DNA from: Epiperipatus broadwayi
Taxonomy: Eukaryota; Onychophora; Udeonychophora; Euonychophora; Peripatidae
Assembly (NCBI GenBank): GCA_028023455.1
Contig: JAQFVV010012490.1
Coordinates: 4,278,576 to 4,342,575 of the forward strand
DNA length: 64,000 nucleotides
Direction: 5' to 3'
Of this stretch, positions 23,131 to 34,553 are shown piece after piece. The notes beneath the pieces were generated by a model, which worked only from the letters and a program-made list of their open reading frames with translations, was not told where the DNA came from and searched no databases. The translations under genes and the position numbers were made by a program. How positions within the stretch are numbered: the stretch's first letter is position 1; every line of letters begins with the position of its first letter.

Positions 23131-24970
23131 TTCTAATTTTTATTTTTAATTAAACAGATAATATTAAACATGACAATAACTTTGATTGTAAGTTTTAAAA
23201 TAAATAAATTACACTAATTAAAAAAGAAAATTCAATTGCATCTTTTAATGATTTTTAAATTTTACTTTTTTTTTAAGCTTTTTTTAAAATGTTACCCAAT
23301 GCCAATATACATATAAACCATACATATTTTAATATAGTTCAATATATATATGGAAATGAATTTTCAACCACAGTCTAACATTTTGCTATAAATTTGCAAG
23401 TACATGTGAATATTTGTGATGCTGCATGCATGTGTAAATTTGTTGTTTCTGAAAAAGAAATTAAGTCATTATAAAGATACTTGACTCAATCAGAAATTAA
23501 AATAGTCATTAGTCTTATAGTTGTTGAAATTTATTTCATTTCACTTTAATTAATGTAATTTATTTTATTTACATTTTTCTCATGTTCTGTTGTGATAATA
23601 CAACCAAATTTTTAATAATCATGCAATACATGTTTTCACATTAAAATAAAAACAATTTAATTATCATTATATATTTATTATCAAATAATTTATAGTAAAA
23701 TAATATACTTTATTTATTATCTCTTTTAAAAAAAAGATAAAGGTAAACATATAAATGGCAAAAAGATATAGGCAATATTATGTGGTCTGAATAAAATTTA
23801 TATTTTTTCCAAACATCAAAAAAATAATCAATTTCCAATATGTTTCATTTGTGGAAAAACATTTTCAAGTGGAGTCATGAGATCTAGATTATTGAATATT
23901 TAAAAAGGATTTATCCAGATAACATGAATAATCAATTATTTTTGTTTCCTTTTTACATAAAATAATGATGGTTTATGGCTCTCCTATAATATCTCACTTT
24001 TAATTGCCAAAATAGAAAAATCAAGCAATTTCTGAAGTAATTAAATATCACCATACAATATAATAAAATGATTTCCAATTATTAATGATATTCTTCAAAG
24101 GTAGGTTTATGAAATAGCCAAAAACATAGAAAATATCCAATATTTTACATAGAATAGAATTCCAATTAAACTAAATGAATTAACATTACCAGGTAATAAA
24201 TCTTTGCTGCTTTAATATGTATTTACCCTCATAAACAAAAAAAATAAATTAATGACAAATAATTATTTGAAAAGTATTTAGAACCAAGAAAATGAGTTTT
24301 TAACAACAAAAACATTCCATTTGGTAATATAATTGCTTGTTCAACTGATGAAACACCAATCACTACTTTTTTACTTTTTTTTTTACTGTTCATTGCATCA
24401 TTCTCTTCCAGCATTTAGTTGTACAAAGTCTTGATAATCATTTTTTAGGAAATTTTGTGCTGAAAATGATAAAAGCTTTGAGATTCTACTACTTCATACA
24501 GAATTTCATTGGGTATCAAATTATAAATGCCTGAAACAATTTTATGATTCTTTGATTGCATTGCAGAATTTTTTTGAAAAAGGAAATCAAATTTAATTAG
24601 AAACCTTCAACAAATTAAACTAGATTTTATGCACCTATCAGATTTTTTTACTAAATTCAGTAAAATGAATTTACAATTACAAAGTTAAAACATAATTCTT
24701 ATTAAAACAAAGTCTCAAATATTAACATTTGTGTTGAAAATAATACAATTAAAATGCTATGTAGAATGATATAAATTACAGCAGATTCCAAATTTGTTGG
24801 AAATAAAAACAAAGTGCAATAGCTGATGATATACTACTGATCGTTTACAAGGGCTGCATGAAGACATGGTGGAAAGGTTTGAAGATCTTTTTAACTTGGA
24901 CATTTTAGTTTGAATAATAAATCCAAATATAAGAAGTATAATAGCTATATCTTTTTTATTGCATTGTCAA
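23131..24970. other. AT-rich stretch, no gene recognised
   Basis: Only short low-complexity open frames; nothing recognisable. Confidence 0.5.
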
Positions 24971-24975
24971 ATCCA

Positions 24976-25230
24976 TATAATATAATATTAAATCATTTAT
25001 GCTCTTTATCACTGTTTCACAATGCTTTATTTACAACCCACTTTTTTTTTAGTTAGATTAACAGTATAACTGTAAATTGTAAAGTTTGAATTTAGCAGTT
25101 GGACTTGGAGATATAATTGAAAGTTCTGAAGAAGATTACTGGGGTAATCAAAACTGTCAAAAAAGAGAATTGTAAATAAAGGATTGTGAAACAGTAATAA
25201 AGGGCACAGATGATTTAATATTATATTAAA
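24976..25230. mobile_element. MITE or foldback element with 61-bp terminal inverted repeats
   Basis: The segment 24976-25036 is the reverse complement of 25170-25230 with about six mismatches in 61 bases (around 90 %). The 133 bp between them holds no ORF. The shape (255 bp, long TIRs, no coding sequence, AT-rich) fits a non-autonomous DNA transposon. The flanking TA-rich sequence does not allow a target duplication to be defined, so the superfamily is unknown. Confidence 0.75.
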
Positions 25231-26210
25231 TCCATATATACATATTAGAAAAGTTTGTGAATGTTTTATAGAGAGAGAACTTATTAATCTATAACATGAT
25301 AGTGAATTAAAACCAAATTTTAGTAATTCTTATCAAGAATTTGACTACAAAAGAAAATTTCAAAACACCATTGTTAAAAACCTCTGATATCTTTTTTATT
25401 ATCATATTTAATTGAATGTGTTTTTAATGCCGTGATACAAATTTTAAGCAAACAAAGAATGTGTATGCAAAAATACTGAACAGTCTACAACTGATATTAA
25501 AAAGTTAGTAATTTTTCCCCAAGCTTAAACTTTAATTAAATATTATAAAATGTTAATAGTATATCAAGCAAAAATGAATTATATTCTCATGTTGTTTGGC
25601 ATTCAAATTTTTTTCCAATTTGATTTTTTTATAGAATTTAATTCATTTGTATATTTATTACCATTATTCCAGTGTCATTTAGACATCTAACATTTGTATT
25701 ATTAGTGTGTTTTTATCATAGTTCTATGTAATTTTTTATTCTATATTTAGTTATAGAAATGCTTTTTGTGTTGAAAATATGGCAAGTGCACCAAAGATGA
25801 ATGTTTAGTAACTTTTGTTGTTAATTCAAAATTGCATAGTAGTTTTCTTTTTTTTAAATTCAGTTTTAATAGTTTTTAATCTTCAAAGAAATAGTTATTT
25901 TTAATAAAAGAAAATTGCTTTTTGACAAATTTCTTCAATTTGTAGGCAGGATAAGAGTTGTATATTAAAAATGAGGCAATAAGAACAGTTTGTAACAAAG
26001 AGGAAGCAATAACCTGAAAAAAGTTGAGAAATGGTGTTGTCTAATTTTGCTTAATTTTGAGATATTAAAGAAAATAAATACATTACAATATTGTATGACT
26101 TATTTTTAAACAAGAAAATATATTCTATATTACATAAAAACATTCAGGTAAATCAACTTGAATTTTTATTGTATTTGATATTTTATAATTTTAAAAAGTA
26201 TGCATATATT
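25231..26210. other. AT-rich stretch, no gene recognised
   Basis: No recognisable ORF, repeat or RNA gene seen. Confidence 0.5.
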
Positions 26211-26218
26211 AGTGTAAT

Positions 26219-26600
26219 AATAAGAATATCAGACTCTGGAGATCAAGGTTACAGTTCCATCTCTGCCACTTCCAGTGTTCAAATTTCTTAGAAACTCCCA
26301 AACAATAAATCATTTGATTATTTTTTGCTTCTTCCATTGTTTAATGCAATGATAATTGGTGGTCTCTCTAGCTTAAGATCCAAGTATCACATCCCAACTA
26401 GGTTACTCCCAATCCTTGAATTAATTTTTGAATAATAAATCATTTGATTAATTTCTGTGCCCTGCATGGTTTGATATAGTGATAGAGTAGCAGATTCTGC
26501 AGCTCAAGGTCCATCGATTATGGCCCAGCACTATCACTTCCAAGGTTCAAACTTCTTATGAACATTTGAATAGGATAACATTCAATTTTTTTTTTTTATT
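26219..26600. repeat. Three degenerate tandem units of about 130 bp with tRNA-like parts
   Basis: The anchor aataaatcatttgatta occurs at 26304 and 26434, and a degraded form at about 26569. Between anchors similar blocks recur (tcagactctggagatcaagg; tggtctctctagcttaagat; cagattctgcagctcaaggt), each followed by a 'tt.ca..tc...cac' B-box-like region. The unit may derive from a tRNA-like SINE amplified in tandem. Copies differ strongly, so the array is old. Confidence 0.5.
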
Positions 26601-27416
26601 TTAAAATGATTTTTTTAAAAAGTCTGATTGTATAATACTCATGTAATTAGCGTTTGCTATATGAATTGGCCTGCATTTGAAATGGGATATGATGATCAAA
26701 CAAATTAGCTTCACATTAACAAAAGACTTAGACAGGACTGCATATTATTATTCCACCTTTTAAATTGTATACCAAATAGGTAAAAACAGATTGAAAGAAG
26801 CTAAATGCTGATTTAAGCAAAATTGATGAAAGAAACATCAATAATTATTGATATATTAATGTTACCACATTTACTGAAAAAAATTGCAAAAGACATCAAA
26901 CTAATTATCAAAGTTAAAAATACAAAATAAAAAGGTGGGATCATACCTAAGACAAAGTTAATATGACAGAATTAGAAGCTAATTTAAAATTAGTAATGAA
27001 AACATGTGCTTAGCAGATTTTATCCACATGGGTCATTCATTAACAATAAAGAATATAATAGTCAAATGATAAATTTGTTGTGTACTAATAATATTTTGTA
27101 AAATAGCTATGAAAAATTTTGAAAAGATTTATTATAGATATCTTTTAAAAACAAAAATCAGGATTGTTTAAGAAATAGTGGTTTCTACAACTTTCTATGA
27201 ATATGAAATTTGGACACTGAAGAAAAAGGAATAGGAAGAGCTTTTATGTTTTTGAACCATGGTTTAATAAAAACTTTTAAGAATTTCATGGACTGTAAAG
27301 AAAAGTATTAAACCTGAATTCTCCTCAAAATCAATTGATCAGGTTAAAAATATTATATTTGTGTTACATTGATGACTAATTTAATAAAAAGTTCAATAAT
27401 GTTTATAAAAATTAAT

Positions 27417-27660
27417 GTTGGCCTACTGGCTAGCATAGCTGCTTTCTAAGCAGTTGTCCCGGGGTTCGCTTCCCGGCTGACGCCTTGACATATAAAAGAA
27501 GTTGATCAGCACTGAGGTAAATAGATATTACTTTTGATTACCTTGAAGAATCAAAGAAATCTTCACTATGAATAAGTACTGTTCAGTCGGCAATTGATTT
27601 CGATTTGATGGCACCTATTAATTATAATAATAATATGATGTTGTATATCTTGGCATACAC
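27417..27660 (+). repeat. tRNA-derived SINE candidate
   Basis: 27417-27481 reads as a compact tRNA-like head: TGGCCTACTGGCTAG as A box, an anticodon arm GCTGC/GCAGT around TTTCTAA, and GGTTCGCTTCC as B box, with GTTGGCC and GGCTGAC able to pair as an acceptor stem. The following about 180 bp would be the SINE body, ending in a TAAT/ATAATA-rich tail near 27.62-27.64 kb. The phrase gatggcacctattaattata at 27606 has a partial match at about 31964 (gaggcacctataaattataa), which hints at a dispersed family. The end point is an estimate. Confidence 0.55.
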
Positions 27661-28435
27661 CGAACATATTTTTAAATCCCCATTGATCATGTTAATGAGT
27701 GTACAAGCACACACACACATATGAATAATCAATATATATAGTATTAGTTTAAATCTTTATTTTTTACAACTCCAATAATTTAATACTTTATATTAAATTT
27801 TTTCTTTATTATACTTTCTGAATTTAGAAATTTTATTTCACTATTGATTTGAAATTTATAGAATTCTTAGTGAAATATCTTCAAAATGCAACACCCCATT
27901 GGGTTCTAATGTTTGTTAAAGCTAAAAAAAAACAAAACAGTACACACGTGTATAATAATAGTAGGACTATTTGTAGAAGAGATTAATCACCTGGTAAAAT
28001 GAGAAAAATAATTAATAATAATAATTATATAAAAATAAGTAAATAATCATCGAATTTTATTTCTTATGTTTATTTATATTTCTTCTATTTTTACCAAATC
28101 TGAATCAGATTATCAAAATAATAATTTTAATGGCTTATGCACTTTTTTTTAAATTTTATTTCAAATTTGATTTTAATCGCTGAAGAAAAATAATAAGAAA
28201 AGAGAATAATATAGGCATTTATATCGAGACTATATATTTTTATTGTATAGTAGACTCTATAAATGCTATTAAACAATTATAAATTTTTTTAATCTTATAT
28301 TTGTATGTATACGCGTGAAAGTATATGATAAAATATCACTTAAGATGTAATAGAATACCTTTATGAATAAAAATCTTAATTATAGTATTATCACAAATTA
28401 ATCCCTTTTCAATTGATCATTTTCTCAAATTACTC
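27661..28435. other. AT-rich stretch with CA microsatellite
   Basis: Contains a short CA run at 27707-27720; otherwise AT-rich with no recognisable gene. Confidence 0.5.
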
Positions 28436-28459
28436 ATCAAAAGTCACCAGTACTATAAT

Positions 28460-28530
28460 AGTAGTAATGGTGGTGGTAGCGGCGGCAGCGGTGGTTGGTG
28501 TGGTGGTGTGGGTAGGAGGAGGAGGATATA
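28460..28530. repeat. GGT/GGC/GGA-rich trinucleotide tract
   Basis: An imperfect run of GGT, GGC and GGA triplets, strikingly GC-rich against the surrounding sequence. It lies just before the decayed LINE copy 2. Confidence 0.8.
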
Positions 28531-28589
28531 CATGTATGCAATATACAGGGGTGTGTTTGTAAGATGAACTGACTAGGCATGAAGGATGG

Positions 28590-28860
28590 TGAAATTTTCC
28601 TGTAGGGTGATAAGTATCTCTACTGAGCAGAAGTTAGGTGACTAGATATAGCATTTGCGAGCATATCATTTAGAAAGTTAATAGGAACTGAATTGAATGA
28701 AGCTTGGATGTTGAGTTGGACTGCAATGGGAGTGTATCTCTTGCATTTCTGGATTGAACTCATAACTGCTCTAAATATAAGTACAGCCTGTGCAGTGGAT
28801 GAGTGTTTCTTAGCAAATTATATGTTTGAAATCAAGGGAAGTATGTGTGTATCTATTTGA
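28590..28860 (-). pseudogene. LINE copy 2 RT fragment (motif A region)
   Basis: The minus frame reads HSSTAQAVLIFRAVMSSIQK, then TPIAVQLNIQASFNSVPINF. This parallels GSSTAHAMVNIISIIDYV and GPIAIQLDIATAFDSVHIDI in LINE copy 1. The catalytic Asp of motif A is Asn here. An in-frame stop follows shortly after. Confidence 0.75.
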
Positions 28861-29249
28861 TCTTTAGTCACCCTTTCTGGTATTTTTATTCATAGTGAGC
28901 CCACAGAAATTTGTCAGAAGTTGTTAAGACTGGAAATGTGATCTGGTTTTTTGATGAATAGTATGATGACAATAAGATATATTCTTTGATACAAATAATT
29001 AGGCTCATCTCAAATATATTGAGTGGTGAAGTCTTTATGATGAGTAAAGACAAAGGCAGGTATTCTATTGGCGCCAGGGTGACATGAGTTGTGAATGTTG
29101 GGAAGCATGGTGGAAAATTGTGCAATCTGAAATAGTGTATCAGTTTCTGGTGATCCAAAAGCATATAGTGGTGGCTTTATGATATTGTCTGCTTGCAACT
29201 TCTGCTTGTTCAAACCTGCACCTGTGCCACTTTCAATCTGTGGTGCCAT
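28861..29249 (-). pseudogene. LINE copy 2, region before the RT palm
   Basis: Two overlapping frames (starts 29249 and 29164) carry MLPNIHNSCHPGANRIPAFV and then ITFPVLTTSDKF. By position and pattern (P.G...GIP.f) they match the linker-to-RT stretch SLPDGVHPGLHGIPRFLI of copy 1. A frameshift lies between the two frames. Confidence 0.5.
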
Positions 29250-29411
29250 AGGTAGTTTTAAGATCGAGGGGTGATAAAGAACCTACCATATGTATCCCCT
29301 GATACACATGTGCTGCTGATTAAGGCAAATTTGTCTTTTATTGGTGGGAAGGTACTTTTTAAGCTGATTAGAGGTGTGGTGGTAGGCTTGGGTGAGCCCA
29401 TATATGTAGTG

Positions 29412-29412
<1 letters not shown>

Positions 29413-29447
<35 letters not shown>

Positions 29448-29463
29448 GATGATGATGATGATG
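29413..29463. repeat. Compound microsatellite (TTA)n(TGA)n
   Basis: About eleven TTA units pass directly into about six TGA units. Confidence 0.9.
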
Positions 29464-30293
29464 TTTCAAATGCTAAAACTATTTTATATTACTCCTTTTG
29501 GTATACATATGCTTACATAAATGATTGTACTATTTACATGCACAGTTTTAAATTATAGTACTACATAGGTCGAGGGGGGATTTAAATTTCTGAATGGATC
29601 AAATGCATTGGATTATTTAGAGGGCATTGAAGTGATATAATTACATATATTTAAACTATAGTGTACATAAACAAAGATTAAATACAATATGTACAAATTT
29701 ACAAGTCAGTATTAAGGCTTGTATATTTATACCTAGAAAGATTTTAGGTTTTTACATATGTCTTGGAGATGCAAATTATATCTCTATAAGTATTCTATTA
29801 TTTATTAACAATGCAATTTCAGATTATTTGGATTGGTGCAGAGGGTTGTATGGCAGTTAGTAGAGTACATGATTGGTATAGAGTGTTGAATGGCAGTTAG
29901 TGGGGTACATGATTGGTGTCAGTGTTGTTGAGGATTTTTTTTTGGTTGTATTTAAATCACTTGACTGGAGGCATGTTAGTCCATTAGATGTGTTTGTTTT
30001 CTATTTATAGGTATGTTGAGTAGTTTATGGAATTTTGGCATGTTTTTTCAAGGCTTTCAGGCTATGGTTTCTTGGTTGGTGTTGGAGTAATTGTCTAAGT
30101 ATTGGCAAAGATGTCAGAGAATGCAATTTTGGAATTGCTGGCTTTACCTGCTATAGCTTGTTCAAATGCGGTAATACATTTGTGAAATATGGTATTTGTT
30201 AAATATAGATGTATTGAATGCTAGGTTTTATAAACTGTATAAAGTCATTTGCTTGTTGTTGAACTGGGTATGTCTCTTTTTGATTTCAGTTGA

Positions 30294-30566
30294 TCATAAT
30301 GCCTGGTTTGTGTGATGGAATTGTGTCTGGAAGTTGGATAATTCTAACAGAGTATTACTTGGTGTACTGGTATGGCTGTATAGTTGGAGTTTCCATGTCC
30401 ATCTGGATATAACATTCTGATGGAAGATTGGCCATGTTATCCATGTTATGCTATGATGTCTGTAGGTATTGAATATATTTATCTTTGGTAGACATGTGCC
30501 AATGGTTTTATTGTGAGAGATCCATTTGTATAAGTTATTGGGGGGGGGGGGTATCTGGAGTAGCAA
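30294..30566 (-). pseudogene. LINE copy 2, possible endonuclease fragment
   Basis: A 90-aa open segment contains LYKWISHNKTIGTCLPKINI. This resembles the IRKWISINSLHILLMGETKF region of the copy 1 endonuclease in position and in the KWIS motif. The rest does not align by eye. Assignment is tentative and depends mainly on its place upstream of the RT fragments. Confidence 0.35.
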
Positions 30567-30900
30567 CTTTTTATTTTTTGACTATCTTTGGTTGTTTTTT
30601 TTTTGGGGGGGGGGGGCATCCAGATGGTCTTTTAGTCTTCATTGAGGCAGATTCTGTGTATGGAAGGCTGTTAGATTGATGGTATTTTGGTTTGACTCTG
30701 GTTCAGCATTGGCTGTACCAATTGATGTGGGTATTATGGTAAATAAATTAGCATTGTTTGACTTTGTAGTTGTGGGATCAAGGATGTGCATGTATTTCAC
30801 TGGATGTTTGGATTCAGGATTTTTGGAGTTGAGATGACAGCTGACCTTATTCAGTGTGCCTGCATAAGTGGTGTTTGTGTGTTATTGTGATCATGATGGT

Positions 30901-31393
30901 GACTAATTTTAATATTGCGAAAAAAGAAAAAGAAAATATACAGTAATTTTGCCAAAATATTTTAATGTCTTAATGTTCTAATAGTTATATGTATATATAA
31001 CATTATTTTTATATATATAAAAAAAAGCAAAATACTTATTAAATGCTGTGGATAAAGTTGATTATGATGAGAGAAGATGCAGACTAAATTGCAGAGGAAA
31101 AAACCCTTTGTATTTTGAATTCTTTTTTTGAGAAAAATACTAAACAGAAGTGGGCATATAAGAAGCATTCAAATGAGAGTACAGCAAAATAAATACATAA
31201 GGATTGAAAAATTGAAAAATTTCATTAAAAAGTTTATAGATGTTAGAACATGGTAGTATTCAAATCAGATTCTTCTGTTAGATGTATTGTACTTATAATG
31301 TTCTAATAATTATAAAGAAGCAATTGTTTTTATGTACTTTAAAATAACTGTAAATATATATATATATAAACTAATTGTATAAATAACAACATC
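30901..31393. other. AT-rich stretch, no gene recognised
   Basis: Contains a TA dinucleotide run near 31353-31368; no gene seen. Confidence 0.5.
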
Positions 31394-31467
31394 AACATGT
31401 ATTAAACCACTAAACATCACACGATCACCACTATTGTATGGTGAATTTTGCCTGTTTTAACATGTAT
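31394..31467. mobile_element. 56-bp insertion with 9-bp flanking repeat, relative of the 38.68-38.93 kb element
   Basis: aacatgtat lies at 31394-31402 and again at 31459-31467. The 56 bp between start taaaccactaaacatcac and end gtatggtgaattttgcctgt plus tt. The start resembles aaaccattaagcatcacatg, and the end gtatggagagttttgctctg, the two ends of the insertion at 38693-38917. It therefore looks like an internally deleted copy of the same small element, lacking the hammerhead-like core. Confidence 0.6.
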
Positions 31468-32180
31468 GTTTGTATTTGAATTCAAACCAGGATTGTTAAT
31501 ATCCGATTTATAATCTAATAATCACAAAAACAATTGTTTTTTTTTGTATGAAATTTATAATCTCATCATTCAAAGCATTTTAAAAACAGTTGTAGGAGTG
31601 GAAAATCGCTAAACAGTTTATAGTGATTTGAAGTTGTGATTAAATCAGAACTTTTTTCTTTCTATTAGATATATTTATAATTGTGTAATAGTTCTAAGTC
31701 AATAGCTTTATGAACTTTATAATATTCATAAATGTGTATAAAATAAATTATTTTTAATTAATGGAATATTACTGACAATTGTTTTTTTTATATGAAATAT
31801 CTGAAATCTAAAATGGTTTAACAGTTAGTACATTAAAATATATATAGAAAACCCTGCTCCTCAATGATTTATCACTATCTAAACCTTAAAAGTGATTTAT
31901 CAGCAATTAGAATAAATATATTGCAACCATCAGTTTGGTTCTTCACATCGAGGCACCTATAAATTATAACCACCAGGCACAAGTGTACAACACAGGCCAT
32001 ATAGCTGAGATGCCTAAGAACCATACACTTGATCTGACAAACTAAAGTATCTCAATAATAATACTAACACAGGCAGGCCCACAATGACTGGATTTTTCTA
32101 CCACAGAAAATCAATCCTCTTATTGACAAAATATACTATAATGTAAACACAAATAATAAAATCTCAGGGCTTATTTTAAT
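31468..32180. other. AT-rich stretch with possible old repeat at 31940-32110
   Basis: 31940-32110 is less AT-rich and includes gaggcacctataaattataa, similar to part of the SINE candidate at 27606. No coding sequence is recognised. Confidence 0.4.
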
Positions 32181-32422
32181 ATTTGATCATCATTATTATC
32201 AACCATTATCAATCCACTCAGGATGAAGGTCTCTCCAAGTTTAATCCATCTTCTCCGATCTTTAGCTTCTCTTCTCCACATCACCCATGCACACTTTCTT
32301 ATTTCATCCATCCATCTCACATGTGGTCTCTTTCTGGGTCTTTTACAATCTCTTGGAATCCAGTTTAAAATTTCAATTGTCCATCTATTATCATCTCTTC
32401 TAGCAATATGTCCATCCCAACT

Positions 32423-32842
32423 TCACTTCAATCTTTTAATTTTTTCAATGAGGTCAGTAACACCTGTTTGTTCTCTTACCCATACATTGCGTTTTTGATA
32501 TCTTCTTGTTACTCCCAATATACATCTCTCCATACTTCTTTGAGTGGTCTGAAGTCTCTGTATTGCTCTTCTATTAAGTGTCCAAGTCTCAGATCCATAA
32601 GTAAGAACTGGTAAAACACATTTGTTAAAAACCTTCCTTTTCAAACACATAGGCATATTTCCTTTTAGTATCAAGTTATTTCTACCAAAAGCACTCCAAC
32701 CAAGTTTAATTCTATGGTTAATTTCTTCCATTATGTTTCCATCTGTATTAATAATCTCATTAAGGTATTTGTAACTGTTAACTTCTTCTAATTCATCATA
32801 ATCAATCTTTATTTTCATATTTTGAGCAAATCGATTAAACAT
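32423..32842 (-). pseudogene. RTE LINE, C-terminal region
   Basis: The protein carries YKYLNEIINTDGNIMEEINH, then CVLPVLTYGSETWTL and RRYQKRNVWVREQTGV. This is the conserved region after the RT in RTE and related LINEs. It overlaps the palm segment by 8 bases in another frame, indicating a frameshift. The sequence continues recognisably towards 32.19 kb (minus strand W-R-T-H-x-x-M...W-I-D..), after which the AT-rich 3' end follows. Confidence 0.85.
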
Positions 32843-33365
32843 TTATCTTTAGTCCTACTTTCCTAATTTCATCTGATAACTCCTGCAACATTTCCTGCAG
32901 CTCTGAAGTGTTATTTGCAAAAACAACTACATCATCTGCGAAATCTAAATGACTTAAATAATCTCCATTTACTTTCACCCCTTTAGTTTCCCATTTTAAT
33001 CCACAAAATACTTCTTGCAGCACTGCTGTAAAACATCTTGGAGATATGGAGTCACCTTGTCTTACACCTTTCTCCATGTTGACTTTCCCAGTATCATTAT
33101 GTAATCTAATTGTTGCTGTTACATTTTTATAAATATTCTTTAAAATATGATAATATCCCAAATCTATACTTTGGTGATCCAATGCTTTAATCACTGAAGA
33201 AATGTTTATAGAATCAAATGCCTTTTCATAATCTACAAATCCAAAACATAATGACAACTCATATTCATTTGTCCTTTCTATAACTTCCCTCAATACCTGG
33301 ATATGATCTACTGTACTAAAACCACTTTTAAATCCAGCTTGTTCTCTTGGTTGGTGGAAATCCAA
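32835..33365 (-). pseudogene. RTE LINE reverse transcriptase palm
   Basis: Clear RT. REQAGFKSGFSTVDHIQVLR lies at residues 7-26, motif A VDYEKAFDSI at 44-53, motif B VRQGDSISP at 101-109 and the catalytic FADDVV at 142-147. All catalytic Asp residues are present. The frame ends at 32835 next to the C-terminal segment in a different frame. Confidence 0.9.
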
Positions 33366-33484
33366 TGTTCTCTGTAGATGAGTTGTAATTATCTTGGTAA
33401 AAATTTTATATAAAACTGATAAAAGGCTGATAGGTCTGTAATTTATAATATCTTCTTTATCACCTTTTTTAAATATTAATATTA

Positions 33485-34123
33485 TTACTGCATTCTTCCA
33501 ATCATCTGTACATCTTTATTATTTAGACATTTGGTATATAACTTTGCTAAAAAAATTTCTATTTCTTCACCTGCTTCTTTTAATACATCAATTATAATTC
33601 CATCATTACCTGGAGCCTTTCCTTTCTTCATACATTTAATTGCATGTCTCACTTCTTCATTTAAAATTCTGGGCAATTTGGAAGGTGTAATAGATATAGG
33701 AGGTACTTGTTCTTTATTACTATATAATTCTTGATAAAAATCTTCTACCAATTTCATGATAACATCTCTCTTTTTAGTAATAATTCCATCTTTTTTTCTT
33801 ATTGCAGATATAAATTTCCTATCAATACCAAAATGTTGTTTTACATTCTTAAGACTTTCATTTTCTTTTACAGCTTTCCTTGCTAGTTCACAATTATACT
33901 TTCTTATATCATTTTCAACCCTTTTCCACACCATTTTACAAAATTCGAGATATTCAATCCTTTTTAATGCATCATTTTTGTATATCTTCATATTTCTGCT
34001 TTTCTTCATAAATTCTCTAGTCTCAGTAGAAATTTTATTGGTCAATTGCTGCTTTTTTCTACCAGCTATCTTTGTTGCAGTTTTTAAAAGTGTATCAGTT
34101 GTTTTCATATTAATTTCATTCAA
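33485..34123 (-). pseudogene. RTE LINE, linker and RT start
   Basis: The protein is Lys-rich with long helices through residue 110 (for example RKKQQLTNKISTETREFMKK). It then enters the RT lead-in EVRHAIKCMKKGKAPGNDGI near residues 160-180, which matches 'ev..al..lk.gKApG.Dgi..e.lk' before RT motif 1. An in-frame break at 33485 separates it from the palm. Confidence 0.85.
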
Positions 34124-34210
34124 ATCTGAATCATGTTCAAAATCTACTAATACTTGAAACCGATTTGTAAGTTCTAATTTAAATTCATTAGAATGTTTCT
34201 GAAGATTAGG

Positions 34211-34553
34211 AATATCAACTGTAAATATTGGTTTTTCTTGATAATTTTTGTCTCTCTAGTTTTACATTAACACGTATCTTACACCTTACTAATTGATGAT
34301 CACTTCCTGTTTTAAATTTATTAAGAACATTGCAAATCTTGAAATATATATTTCCTGTTAGTCAAAATATAATCCAATTCTGAATATCAACTGTAAATAT
34401 TGGTTTTTCTTAATAATTTTTGTCTCTCTAGTTTTACATTAACACGTATCTTACACCTTACTAATTGATGATCACTTCCTGTGTTAAATTTATTAAGAAC
34501 ATTGCAATCTTGAAATATATATTTCCTGTTAGTCAAAATATAATCCAATTCTG
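34211..34553 (-). repeat. 172-bp tandem duplication inside the RTE endonuclease
   Basis: 34211-34382 and 34383-34553 are near-identical, beginning aatatcaactgtaaatattg and ending ccaattctg. I count about three differences (g/a, t/g and one missing base). The duplicated region covers the end of the endonuclease, and the duplication breaks the ORF. It arose after insertion or was carried by the source copy. Confidence 0.9.

Larger units (their letters stand above)
28560..30900 (-). mobile_element. LINE copy 2, heavily decayed, related to copy 1
   Basis: The minus strand contains RT-like segments that follow the LINE copy 1 protein in order, and further up a probable endonuclease segment. Base composition is less AT than the flanks throughout. 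Stops and shifts are dense, G-runs have been inserted at about 30540-30550 and 30605-30616, and a microsatellite interrupts it at 29413-29463. It is much older than copy 1. Confidence 0.65.

Noticed and set aside
24976-25230. Inverted repeat as a microRNA hairpin
   Set aside because: The loop of 133 bp and 61-bp arms ending in simple AT sequence fit a MITE better than a pre-miRNA, although some miRNAs derive from MITEs.
28460-28530. GC-rich triplet tract as a CpG island or promoter
   Set aside because: It is an imperfect GGN triplet repeat with few CpG and no adjacent gene.
29271-29558. Plus-strand ORF with Tyr and Asp runs
   Set aside because: The runs are translation of the (TTA)n(TGA)n microsatellite, and the rest is antisense to the LINE copy 2 remains.
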